Position numbers and translations under genes: made by a program. Shown here piece after piece: positions 18,765 through 29,166 of a DNA stretch of 64,000 nt; the first letter of the stretch is position 1; each line of letters opens with the position of its first letter. The notes beneath the pieces were generated by a model. That model was given only the letters and a program-made list of their open reading frames with translations. It was not told the DNA's origin and ran no database searches. Source of the stretch: Mesorhizobium sp. WSM4904 (lineage in GTDB: Bacteria; Pseudomonadota; Alphaproteobacteria; Rhizobiales; Rhizobiaceae); assembly GCF_029674545.1 (NCBI RefSeq), contig NZ_CP121354.1, positions 310,001 through 374,000 of the forward strand. The letters run 5' to 3'.

Positions 18765-19457
18765 GTGCCGCCCGGCTGGGGCGGCACCTTGCTGGTCGGA
18801 TTGCTGCATTCGATCGAGATCGCCATCGGCGCCACCTGCCTTGGCCTTTTGATCGGCACCGGCGGCGCCTGGGGCAAGCTCTATGGCGGACCGGTCACGC
18901 GCGACCTGCTCGCCGTCTACACCACGGTGGTGCGCGCCGTGCCGGAACTGGTGCTGATCCTGCTGCTCTATTATGCCGGCACAGACCTCATCAATCAGGT
19001 GCTGACGGCGATGGGCTACCAGCGCGTCGACATCAGCGGACTGGCGGCCGGCATCTTCGTGCTCGGCGTCGTCCAGGGCGCCTATTCGACGGAAGTCATC
19101 CGCGGCGCCATCCTGTCCATCCCGCAAGGCCAGATCGAAGCCGCCCGCGCCTATGGCATGCCGCCCGGCCTGATGCTGAGGCGCATAACACTGCCGGCAA
19201 TGCTGCCCTTCGCCATTCCAGGCCTCGCCAATCTCTGGCTGATCGCCACCAAGGACACCGCGCTGCTTGCCGTCGTCGGCTTCTTCGAACTGACGCTCGC
19301 GACGCGGCAGGCGGCAGGTGTCACCAAGGCCTATCTGATCTTCTACCTCGCCGCCGGCGCGCTTTATCTGGCGCTGACGCTGTTCTCCAACCTGATCATC
19401 GGCCGCGTCGAGGCCTGGTCGCGGCGCGGCATGCCTTCCGTCAAGGAGGCACGCTGA
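18765..19457 (+). CDS. ABC transporter permease 1 (HisQ-like)
   Basis: A permease of at least 230 residues of the HisM/HisQ family with about five membrane helices and the EAA-loop motif EAARAYGMPPGLMLRRITLPAMLP. GTG at 18765 gives a workable start, but no Shine-Dalgarno precedes it. The frame stays open back to a TGA near 18668, and the codons just upstream (LIDAFLPASAAGIIELLSPV) read like a normal permease N-terminus. The only candidate start there is CTG at 18708, which has GGGGGCG just upstream. I keep the GTG and flag the alternative. The stop overlaps the next permease by one base (TGATG). Confidence 0.85.
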   Translation: MPPGWGGTLLVGLLHSIEIAIGATCLGLLIGTGGAWGKLYGGPVTRDLLAVYTTVVRAVPELVLILLLYYAGTDLINQVLTAMGYQRVDISGLAAGIFVLGVVQGAYSTEVIRGAILSIPQGQIEAARAYGMPPGLMLRRITLPAMLPFAIPGLANLWLIATKDTALLAVVGFFELTLATRQAAGVTKAYLIFYLAAGALYLALTLFSNLIIGRVEAWSRRGMPSVKEAR

Positions 19458-20266
19458 TGTCGACTGAGGCGACCGCGATCAACATGGCGGCGCGTGCCTC
19501 GCTCTGGCTCAAGCCGCACCGCATCGTGCTGATCCTCATCGCGCTGGCATTGGTCCTCTGCGCGGCCTTCTTCATGCGCTGGGACTGGCTGCCGCAATAT
19601 TGGCAGATGGGGCTGCTCGGCATCTGGCGATCGCTGTGGATCCTCGTCGTCACCTGCGCGCTGGGCTTCCTGCTGGCGGTGCCGCTCGGCCTGGCGCAGG
19701 CCGGCGGCCCGTTCTGGTTCGCGGTACCGGCGAAGGTGTTCTGCACGATCATCCGCGGAACGCCGCTGCTCCTGCAGCTGTGGCTGCTCTATTACGGGCT
19801 CGGATCGCTGTTTCCGCAATATCCATGGATCCGCGAGTCCTGGATGTGGCCCTATCTGAGGCAAGCCTGGCCCTATGGCGTGGTGGCGCTGACCTTGTCC
19901 TTCGCCGGCTATGAGGGCGAGGTGATGCGCGGCGCCTTCGCCGGCGTTCCGAAAGGACAGTTGGAGGCGGCCCGCGCCTTCGGCATGAGCCGCTTCAAGA
20001 TCTTCCGCCGCATTTGGCTGCCGCAGGCCTTCTTCCGCGCGCTGCCGACGCTGACCGGCGAAACGGTGCTGCAGCTGAAGTCGACGCCACTGGTGGCGAC
20101 GATCAGCGTCATCGACATCTTCGCCGTCTCCTCCAAGGTGCGGCAGGACACCTATCTCACCTACGAACCCTTGCTGCTGCTGGCGTTGATCTACATGACG
20201 ATCACCGGCATTCTCGTCCTGATCTTCAGCAGGATTGAGGCGCGGATTCCGGTCAAAATCGGGTAG
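19457..20266 (+). CDS. ABC transporter permease 2 (HisM-like)
   Basis: A 269-residue permease with an extra N-terminal membrane helix (IVLILIALALVLCAAFFM) followed by the HisM core. The EAA loop is LEAARAFGMSRFKIFRRIWLP. It pairs with permease 1 to form the membrane channel of the importer. It starts within the stop of permease 1 (TGATG), so translation is coupled. Its stop is followed within bases by a short GTAGGGGA tandem tract. Confidence 0.92.
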   Translation: MSTEATAINMAARASLWLKPHRIVLILIALALVLCAAFFMRWDWLPQYWQMGLLGIWRSLWILVVTCALGFLLAVPLGLAQAGGPFWFAVPAKVFCTIIRGTPLLLQLWLLYYGLGSLFPQYPWIRESWMWPYLRQAWPYGVVALTLSFAGYEGEVMRGAFAGVPKGQLEAARAFGMSRFKIFRRIWLPQAFFRALPTLTGETVLQLKSTPLVATISVIDIFAVSSKVRQDTYLTYEPLLLLALIYMTITGILVLIFSRIEARIPVKIG

Positions 20267-20288
20267 TAGGGGAGTAGGGGAGTAGGGG
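20264..20288. repeat. Short tandem array, unit AGTAGGGG
   Basis: About three copies of AGTAGGGG directly after the permease stop. The same repeat resumes at 21611 on the other side of the IS element and is mirrored as TACTCCCC at 21683-21720. Confidence 0.8.
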
Positions 20289-20289
20289 C

Positions 20290-21610
20290 ATATGCGCTAA
20301 GATAGCTTTGGCATGGCTTGAAATTTGCGTTTTCGCGGTGGCTCACGCCAACGATGCCGCAAGGCATGGAGATTTTGGCGCAAGCTTGCCAAGCGAGGCT
20401 GAGTAAAGATCGCTGCGATCAGCGAGGCGACGATCTGGCGGGTGGCGCGCCACAGCAGCGGGCGCCCGTCGCTCAAGGGGGAGAGACACCCAACTCCTGC
20501 GAGAGGGGTTCGGTCACAAGCGCGATGAGGAAGTGGGCAAGAATCCAAGGCTTTGCGATCCTTGGGTCTTTGGCGGGAGGCGCGCGCAGCCCGATCAGGC
20601 TCTTCAGACGCTTGAAGGCGAGCTCGATGCGCCAGCGCATGCGATAGAGCTTGAGAACCGTGCCGGCGGGAAACTCCTGCCGGTCAAGCGAGGTCACAAG
20701 GATGACGAAGCCGGCCGCAATCAGCGTCTCGGGTCGAACCTTGTTGCCCTTGGCCTTGGCTTCCTTGTTGATTTTGCGCCGCGCTTCTTGTGCCGCTGCC
20801 TCGGATTTGCGCAAGGCGATCAGGCGCATCTTCACAGGCTCGCCCTTCTTGAGGGCCAACCGGACAGGCGTTTCGAAGACTTCCTCGCGGCGGCTCTCCA
20901 GGTAGCCGATGAGATCGAACGCCTTGCCGTTGGCGTCGAGCCATCGCGCATTCTTCCACGACGCGCGCACGACAACGTCGCCGCCTTGCGCCATGACCCT
21001 TGCGATCCGCTCGGCCTGCAGATAGGCGCGGTCGCCGATGCGGATCTCGCCCGCCACCACCGGCACGCGGTCGATCAGCTCGGCCTCGCTTTGGTCGGTG
21101 ATCTCGAGGAAATCGAACTGCTCGCGCTCAAGCTCGAAGGCGCAGTGCATGCGCCAAAGGCCATTGTTCTTCTTCTCATGCGCACCGGCCTTGGCAACCG
21201 CCGTCGCATCGAGGATGCGGATCAGCCGGCCCTTGGCCAAGCCTTTTTCCTCGCGCTTCAAAAGATGCCCAATCAACTGCTGCAGCCACGGCCCTGCATT
21301 GCGCAGCCGGCCGAGCAAGGCCACGTCCGAGATGTCGGCAATCCCGCTCGCCGCCGCCCAGGCCACGACGCCCCGCATGCCCACCTTGCCAAGGCAGTAA
21401 GCCAATGTCAGGCGCAACAGATCGCACGCCGACCGGATACCCCGCGGTCGCAGGAACGCCTTCGTCTCGCGCGCACTTCCTGCGATCAACTCTTCGCCGC
21501 CGAGAAGCGCAATCGTCTCGGCCCAGCCGTCATCAACAAGTGATTCGTGTGTCATCCTCAGCGTAGAATCACAACCGATTCCGCGCTGCAACACCTATCT
21601 TAGCGCCTAT
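20290..21610 (-). mobile_element. IS4-family insertion sequence, apparently complete
   Basis: A 1.3-kb element bounded by inverted repeats with a perfect 12-bp core GCGCTAAGATAG (20294-20305 and, inverted, 21595-21606), extended outwards to ATAT/ATAG. It is inserted in an AGTAGGGG tandem tract; GGGAGTAGGGG flanks both sides, consistent with an 11-bp target duplication, though the repeat makes this ambiguous. It carries one intact transposase. Confidence 0.88.
20473..21555 (-). CDS. IS4-family transposase
   Basis: A 360-residue DDE transposase (start chosen at MTHESLVDD; a few upstream in-frame codons exist). The catalytic aspartates are in RILDATAVAKAG and EIRIGDRAYL. The IS4 signature Y-x2-R-x3-E-x6-K is exact in LYRMRWRIELAFKRLKSL. 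The gene is uninterrupted, so the element may be active. It lies opposite to the surrounding ABC transporter and dehydrogenase genes. Confidence 0.93.
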   Translation of the reverse strand: MTHESLVDDGWAETIALLGGEELIAGSARETKAFLRPRGIRSACDLLRLTLAYCLGKVGMRGVVAWAAASGIADISDVALLGRLRNAGPWLQQLIGHLLKREEKGLAKGRLIRILDATAVAKAGAHEKKNNGLWRMHCAFELEREQFDFLEITDQSEAELIDRVPVVAGEIRIGDRAYLQAERIARVMAQGGDVVVRASWKNARWLDANGKAFDLIGYLESRREEVFETPVRLALKKGEPVKMRLIALRKSEAAAQEARRKINKEAKAKGNKVRPETLIAAGFVILVTSLDRQEFPAGTVLKLYRMRWRIELAFKRLKSLIGLRAPPAKDPRIAKPWILAHFLIALVTEPLSQELGVSPP

Positions 21611-21720
21611 GGGAGTAGGGGAGTGTTCAGCCACGATCCGCATTCACATTTCCATCCCCATTCGATATTCGCTCCATAATTTCCCCCTACTCCCCTACTC
21701 CCTTATTCCCCTACTCCCTT
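21611..21720. repeat. Right part of the GGGGAGTA/TACTCCCC repeat tract
   Basis: GGGAGTAGGGGAGT at 21611-21624 continues the left array, and a pyrimidine array CCCCTACTCCCCTACTCCC with one variant unit (TTATTCCCC) occupies 21683-21720. The two could pair into a stem. The array ends 12 bp before the dehydrogenase ATG. Confidence 0.75.
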
Positions 21721-21732
21721 GGGACAGCCACA

Positions 21733-22737
21733 ATGCAACTCACTCTCGACCAGGCAAGAGGCCTATGCCGGATGGCAGCGCTCGGCGCTGGCGCCAACGA
21801 AGAGGCGGCGCAGTCGCTGACCGCTTCCATCATCGCCGCCGAAGCCGAGGGACTGTCGACGGTCGGGCTCTCGCATTTCATCGACTATCTGGAGGCGCTC
21901 GAAGCCGGCCGCATCGACGGCAACGCCGATCCGGTCATCACCAGGCCGGCGCTCGCCGTCTATCTTTCCGACGCGCGCGGCGGCCTTGCCCATACCGGCT
22001 TCGACCGCACGATCGACGATCTCGCCAAGGCAGCAAGGCTGTTCGGCGTCGCCGTCTTCTCCCAGAGGAATGCCTATACCTGCGGCGCGCTCGGCTATTT
22101 CACCGGGCGGCTCGCCCAGCTTGGCCTGGTCTCCTTCGCCGCCACCAACGGGCCGGCGGTGCTGGCCGGTTCCGGTTCGGTCAAGCCGGTCTATTGCACC
22201 AACCCGATGTCCTTCGCCGCGCCGGCCGCCGATGGGCCGCCGCTGATCATCGACCAGTCGTCGAGCGCCACCGCCTTCGTCAACATCCGCAAGGCGGCCG
22301 AGGACGGCGAGAGGATTCCGGAAGGCTGGGCGCTGGACGCCAGCGGCAATCCGACCACCGATCCAGCGGCGGCGATGAAGGGCGCGATGCTCGCCTTCGG
22401 CGGCCAGCGCGGCGCCAACATCGCGCTGATGGTCGAGGTGCTGGCGGCAGGCATTTCCGGCGCCAACTGGTCGCTCGACGCGCCATGGTTCTCCGGCGGA
22501 CCGGACAGTCCCGGAACCGGACTCTTCGTTTTGGCCATCGAGCCCAAGCTGCTCGACCCGGACTTCGAGCAGCGCATGAAGGATCAGCTCGAGCGGCTGC
22601 GGCGGCGCTACGGCGTGCATATTCCCGGCCGCGCCCGCGCCGAGGCCACGGAAAAGGCGACGGCGCGCGGCTTCGACGTTCCCAAGGCGGTCGTGCAGCG
22701 CATTTCCGAATTCGCCCAGCGCTATTCGCCAGCCTGA
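21733..22737 (+). CDS. Ldh-family NAD(P)-dependent oxidoreductase (malate/L-lactate dehydrogenase type)
   Basis: A 334-residue enzyme of the Ldh_2 family (malate/L-sulfolactate/ureidoglycolate dehydrogenases and delta1-piperideine/pyrroline-2-carboxylate reductases), which use a fold unrelated to classical dehydrogenases. Conserved pieces are GLSTVGLSHFIDYLEA near residue 40, the TNGPAVLAGSGS run and VYCTNPMSFAAPA near 150. The start has GGGA ten bases upstream. It lies after the amino acid importer and may originally have been part of that operon before the IS insertion. A cyclic imino acid reductase role would suit an arginine/ornithine context, but the substrate is unproven. Confidence 0.82.
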   Translation: MQLTLDQARGLCRMAALGAGANEEAAQSLTASIIAAEAEGLSTVGLSHFIDYLEALEAGRIDGNADPVITRPALAVYLSDARGGLAHTGFDRTIDDLAKAARLFGVAVFSQRNAYTCGALGYFTGRLAQLGLVSFAATNGPAVLAGSGSVKPVYCTNPMSFAAPAADGPPLIIDQSSSATAFVNIRKAAEDGERIPEGWALDASGNPTTDPAAAMKGAMLAFGGQRGANIALMVEVLAAGISGANWSLDAPWFSGGPDSPGTGLFVLAIEPKLLDPDFEQRMKDQLERLRRRYGVHIPGRARAEATEKATARGFDVPKAVVQRISEFAQRYSPA

Positions 22738-23220
22738 CCCAGGCATCGCCCGCAACGAGGCGCGGAATTTCCTGCGCGCCGTTGAACCTTTTCCCGCCCG
22801 GCAACGACCCATCGGCGGCACCCCACATCGCAGGCCGCAGAGGGTGGCTTGGGGCAGCGGCTTGCGGTTGGCGGCGCCGCGCCGGGCGTCCAGGGCCGGG
22901 GCGGGCGTGAGTGCTTCACGCCGCCTTGATACCGTCTCAGGTCAGGCCGCCTCGTTGGATCCTGTTTCGGCGTGGGCACTGCCCGGAAAACCCCGCTTCG
23001 GCGGGGTTTTCTGCGTTCTCTGCTCCGTGCGCCGGCCCTGCTCTTTCTCGCCTCCTTGGCGGCGGCTGTCATTCGGCCGATGCATATCGGCAAGGCGTTC
23101 CGGCAGCGCTCAAAATTGGGGGCCGGCGACACCCGGTCGCCCTTTGCCTTTGGCGCGAAACCGACTATGAACGCCTCTAGCCAAGCCCCATGTCCTCGGG
23201 AAAGCGCGCCGGAGCCAGCC
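22738..23220. other. 483-bp gene-poor region with possible small RNA
   Basis: No convincing coding region. Short GC-rich frames occur on both strands but none has a recognisable domain or ribosome binding site. The stretch about 22860-23010 ends in a strong terminator and contains a GCGTGA-GTGCT-TCACGC hairpin, so a small RNA on the plus strand is possible. It matches no family I can recall. Confidence 0.35.
22987..23010 (+). terminator. Strong stem-loop terminator
   Basis: AAAACCCCGC-TTCG-GCGGGGTTTT is a 10-bp perfect stem on a TTCG loop, flanked by A and T runs so it can work both ways. It is 250 bp after the dehydrogenase stop. Confidence 0.9.
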
Positions 23221-24204
23221 ATGACCGAAATCCTGCAAACCCCCAAGCTCGTCGTCGTCTTCGGCGGGTCCGGCTTTGTCGGCCGTCATGTCGTGCGGGC
23301 GCTCGCCAAGCGCGGCTACCGTATCCGTGTCGCTTGCCGGCGGCCCGATCTTGCCGGCCATGTGCAGCCGCTCGGCAATGTCGGCCAGATCCAGCCGGTG
23401 CAGGCCAATGTGCGCGTGCGCTGGTCCATCGACCGCGCCGTGCAGGGCGCCGACCATGTCGTCAACCTGGTCGCCATCCTGCATGAGACCGGCCGGCAGA
23501 AATTCGGGTCCTTGCACGAGTTCGGCGCGCGCGCCGTCGCCGAGGCCGCCCGCTCGGTCGGCGCCGGCCTCACCCATGTCTCGGCGCTCGGCGCCGATTT
23601 GCGTTCGCCGTCCGGCTATGCCCGCACCAAGGCGCTCGGCGAGAAAGCGGTGTTCGAGACGATCCCCGATGCCGTCATCTTCCGTCCATCGATCAATTTC
23701 GGGCCGGAGGACAGCTTCTTCAACCGCTTCGCCGGCATGGCGCGCTACTCCCCCGTTCTGCCGCTGATTGGCGGCGGGCAGACAAAATTCCAGCCGGTCT
23801 ATGTCGGCGACGTCGCCGAGGCGATCGCGCGTTCGGTCGACGGCAACGTCAAGGGCGGCCAGATCTATGAGCTCGGCGGCCCGCAGGTGCTGACCTTCAA
23901 GCAATGCATGGAAGAGATGCTCGCCGTGATCGACCGCAGGCGGCTCCTGGTGCCGGTGCCGTGGTGGGTGGCGAACCTGCAGGCCTCGATCCTTCAGCTG
24001 CTGCCCAATCCGCTGCTGACCAAGGACCAGGTCCTGCAGCTGCGCGAGCACAACGTCGTCTCCGAAACCGCCGCCAAGGCGAACCGGACGCTCGGCGGCC
24101 TCGGCATCCAGCCGCAGGCGATCGCGACGATCCTGCCGAGCTATCTCTGGCGCTTCCGCGCGGCCGGTCAGTTCCAGCAGCGCCGGCCGATCGCCGATCG
24201 ATAG
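23221..24204 (+). CDS. Complex I NDUFA9-family epimerase-like protein
   Basis: A 327-residue NAD(P)-binding protein of the atypical short-chain dehydrogenase group related to complex I subunit NDUFA9. The nucleotide loop is VVVFGGSGFVGRHVVRAL (residues 11-28); the catalytic Tyr-x3-Lys appears as YARTKALGE, and RPSINFGPEDSFFNRFA is typical. Alphaproteobacterial members may associate with complex I or act in quinone synthesis. The ATG at 23221 was chosen for its fit to the fold; the open frame extends 83 codons further with no homology. No operon partner on the plus strand. Confidence 0.85.
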   Translation: MTEILQTPKLVVVFGGSGFVGRHVVRALAKRGYRIRVACRRPDLAGHVQPLGNVGQIQPVQANVRVRWSIDRAVQGADHVVNLVAILHETGRQKFGSLHEFGARAVAEAARSVGAGLTHVSALGADLRSPSGYARTKALGEKAVFETIPDAVIFRPSINFGPEDSFFNRFAGMARYSPVLPLIGGGQTKFQPVYVGDVAEAIARSVDGNVKGGQIYELGGPQVLTFKQCMEEMLAVIDRRRLLVPVPWWVANLQASILQLLPNPLLTKDQVLQLREHNVVSETAAKANRTLGGLGIQPQAIATILPSYLWRFRAAGQFQQRRPIADR

Positions 24205-24217
24205 CAAACGCGCTACC

Positions 24218-24277
24218 GTTTGTTTTGCGCAATTCCGGACGGAAAACCGCTACACACTTTTCCTGGAATTGCTCTAG
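24218..24277 (-). repeat. Family B intergenic element, copy 3 (short)
   Basis: CGTTTGTTTTGCGCAATTCC, then GGACGGAAAACCGC and CACTTTTCCTGGAATTGCTCTAG. It lacks the distal hairpin. The end of the element provides the TAG stop of the P450 gene. Confidence 0.8.
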
Positions 24278-25644
24278 CCGCGTCGGGAAACCTGCATCGG
24301 CAGCCCGCCCTGCGGCTGCGTGGTCAGCTTCTGGACCGGCCAGGGCTGGGTTTCGGCCGTCACGTCGAAGCGGAAGCGCGACAACAGGATCGCCAAAGCG
24401 ATGATCGCCTCCTGCATGGCGAAGCTGGCGCCGATGCAGACGCGCGGCCCGGCGCCGAACGGCAGATATTGGAAGCGGTCGATCCTGTCGCGGTTTTCCG
24501 GATGGAAACGCTCCGGCATGAAGGCGTTCGGCCTGTCCCACAGCTTGCGGTGGCGGTGCACGACCCAAGGCATGACCAGCACGGCGGCGTATTTCGGGAT
24601 ATAGAGGCCGTTCCAGGTCTCCGGCTCGATCGGCTCGCGGTTGATCGAAGGCGCCGGCGGATAGAGCCTCAGCGCCTCCTCGAAGGCGGCGCGGGCGAGC
24701 GGCATGGCATCCAACCACTTTGTCGGATCTGGCTCCCTTGCCAGCACCGCGTCGATCTCCTGCTCGATCCTGTCGCGCTCCCAGGGCGCCTCTGCGAGGC
24801 AATAGATCGTCCAGCCCAGCGCCCGCGCCGTCGTCTCGTGGCCGGCGCCGATGAAGGTGATGATGTTGTCCTCGACTTCCGAGCGAGTCAGGCCCTCCGG
24901 CCCCTCGGCTCTCAACAGAAGCGTCAGGAAATCCTGCGGCACGCCGTCGGGATCGCGCTTCAGCCGCTCCTCGCGCATCCTCACCGTGCCGGCGACGATG
25001 TTGCGAAAATAGGCCATGGTCTTGCGGCCGCGAATGCGGGTGAAGCGCGGCAGCCATTCCGGCGCGCGCAGCAGGTCGAGCGGATCGACACGGCCCATGG
25101 TCTCGAACAGGCGGTCGATCTCCTTGGCGAAGCTGCCGGGCTCGCCCGCGATCTCGCCGGAAAACAGCGTCTCAGCCAGGATGTCATAGGTGAGCAGCGT
25201 CATGTCATAGGCAATGTCCGACGTGCCGCCGGCCTCGTAGCGAGTGGCGAATTCCAGCGTGCGCTTCAGCATCGGCTCGGCGAAACCGAAGATGTGGCGC
25301 GGCGTGAACACCGGCGCCATGGCCTTGCGCGAGCGCCTCCACACCTCGCCCTCGGCGGTGAGCAGCCCGTCGCGCAGGATCGGGCGCAGGATCAGCTGGC
25401 GCACCGTCGCCATCTTGTAGTTTTTGGCATTGTCGATCAGCACATGGCGGATCAGGCCTGGATCGTTGGCGATAACCAGCGGCCCACCGATGCCGGTCAC
25501 CGATATCCAGGGCTCGTTGTAGGTATGCTCGCCCCAGAGCTCGAGCGGGTTGCGGTAGACGATGCGCATCATCTCCAGCGTCGAAGGCGGCTCAGTGCGC
25601 GGCTTGGGTGCGGGCGGCACGAAGGGGGCGGGGTTGGTGTCCAT
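24274..25644 (-). CDS. Cytochrome P450
   Basis: A 456-residue bacterial P450 monooxygenase. The I-helix oxygen motif is FIGAGHETTARA, the K-helix ExxR is EEALRLYPPA and the heme-binding loop is FGAGPRVCIGASFA with the proximal cysteine. The absence of a membrane anchor points to a soluble enzyme. The start at 25644 has GGAG seven bases upstream; an ATG two codons earlier is possible. Sequence style (PxPRTEPPSTLEMMRIVYRNPLELWGEH) resembles the CYP fatty-acid/xenobiotic group common in Rhizobiales, but the substrate is unknown. No ferredoxin partner is adjacent. The stop codon comes from a Family B repeat. Confidence 0.93.
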   Translation of the reverse strand: MDTNPAPFVPPAPKPRTEPPSTLEMMRIVYRNPLELWGEHTYNEPWISVTGIGGPLVIANDPGLIRHVLIDNAKNYKMATVRQLILRPILRDGLLTAEGEVWRRSRKAMAPVFTPRHIFGFAEPMLKRTLEFATRYEAGGTSDIAYDMTLLTYDILAETLFSGEIAGEPGSFAKEIDRLFETMGRVDPLDLLRAPEWLPRFTRIRGRKTMAYFRNIVAGTVRMREERLKRDPDGVPQDFLTLLLRAEGPEGLTRSEVEDNIITFIGAGHETTARALGWTIYCLAEAPWERDRIEQEIDAVLAREPDPTKWLDAMPLARAAFEEALRLYPPAPSINREPIEPETWNGLYIPKYAAVLVMPWVVHRHRKLWDRPNAFMPERFHPENRDRIDRFQYLPFGAGPRVCIGASFAMQEAIIALAILLSRFRFDVTAETQPWPVQKLTTQPQGGLPMQVSRRG

Positions 25645-25833
25645 GGGCATGCTCCGCTGGCAGCCAAATGTAATGCGCGGCAAGGCGGGCGTCCATGTGA
25701 CCGGACGGCAGCCCTTTTGCGCAGACTTTTGCCAGCATCCGCGCGTTTTTATGGCTTCTCCGTCGAACGCGCCGCAAGGCCGGCGAAAGCAATCTCGATC
25801 CTGCTTGCCGCGAAGCCGGCAAAATGCCCGTAA

Positions 25834-28410
<2,577 letters not shown>

Positions 28411-28555
28411 GCCTCGTTGCTCCAAGACTCAGACGTTCGCTCGGCGTAAAGAAGTTCACGATCTGAAGGTTGCGTAACCTCCGAGCGCGCGACCTCTCCG
28501 CGGAACAACGCCAAGCGCTGGCGCTAGCGGTACCGTGCCAGGCGTAGCGGGGAAG

Positions 28556-28762
28556 TTATTCGACCCCGGATTTTTCGACGTCTGCATGACTTTGTGCCCG
28601 GCGCTCCTGGCGCAGCCTTTTCAACGGAGCGAGCCTTTCGCGCAGAGCTTCCATTCTCGCGACTTTCTGCCCGAAGGTAAGCCCAGCCAATTCGCGACGT
28701 CCCGCTGTCTTTCGAGCGAGGATATCGGAAATATCTGGATATGCTCTTTTGGTCTCTGCCAT
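28556..28762 (-). CDS. Small hypothetical protein paired with nucleotidyltransferase remnant
   Basis: A 68-residue charged helical protein (MAETKRAYPDISDILARKTA..., then MEALRERLAPLKRLRQERRA). Proteins of this kind occur next to small nucleotidyltransferase genes in Proteobacteria, as here, where it starts nine bases after a truncated nucleotidyltransferase. A toxin-antitoxin-like role has been suggested for such pairs in general, but no function is established. Coding is supported by the conserved pattern DILARKxxGRRE as I remember it, not by a search. Confidence 0.55.
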   Translation of the reverse strand: MAETKRAYPDISDILARKTAGRRELAGLTFGQKVARMEALRERLAPLKRLRQERRAQSHADVEKSGVE

Positions 28763-28771
28763 TACCGAGAT

Positions 28772-29086
28772 TTACCACCACCCCCATTGTTTGCCAACTT
28801 CGATCCACTTTTCCTTGAGCCCGTGGCGGATCAGGACATCGTCCAGCGCATCGCCGTCATAGGCCTGGTTCTCGACAAAAGCAGCCATCCGCATGTGATC
28901 CTTGGGGCGTCCCAACTTCAATGCCGTCGCGATGATATGCTCGGCGCGAAGAACCCTGGTTGGTACGCCTTGCTCATCGGGTTCGGTGACAAAATCGATG
29001 TCCAACGCCTGATCAAGCGCTTCCTCGTCGAGGTCATTCGCTACCGGGATGAATTGAACAGGCCACCTGCGAGAGGCTAAATCTAG
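28772..29086 (-). pseudogene. C-terminal remnant of a nucleotidyltransferase-like gene
   Basis: The frame encodes FIPVANDLDEEALDQALDI then VPTRVLRAEHIIATALKLGR, KDHMRMAAFVEN and DVLIRHGLKEKW, which is the C-terminal part of small nucleotidyltransferases (AbiEii/DUF6036-like). The N-terminal catalytic part with the GG and DxD motifs is missing: upstream there is only the pnt terminator. No ATG is available; TTG at 29005 would give a 77-residue fragment. I treat it as a decayed gene. Confidence 0.6.
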
Positions 29087-29112
29087 TAGCGAGCGGCGCG
29101 AGCTCCAACCGC

Positions 29113-29136
29113 AAAAAACCCGGCGTAAAGCCGGGC
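29113..29136 (-). terminator. Terminator of the pnt operon
   Basis: On the minus strand, GGCCCGGC-TTTAC-GCCGGG followed by TTTTTT forms a classical terminator 30 bp after the pntB stop. Confidence 0.9.
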
Positions 29137-29166
29137 CTTGTGCGGATGTACTGGCTGGCGACCGGC

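Noticed and set aside
22722..23246. 174-codon frame on the minus strand
   Set aside because: Proline/arginine-rich translation of a GC-rich region that crosses a terminator hairpin; no domain.
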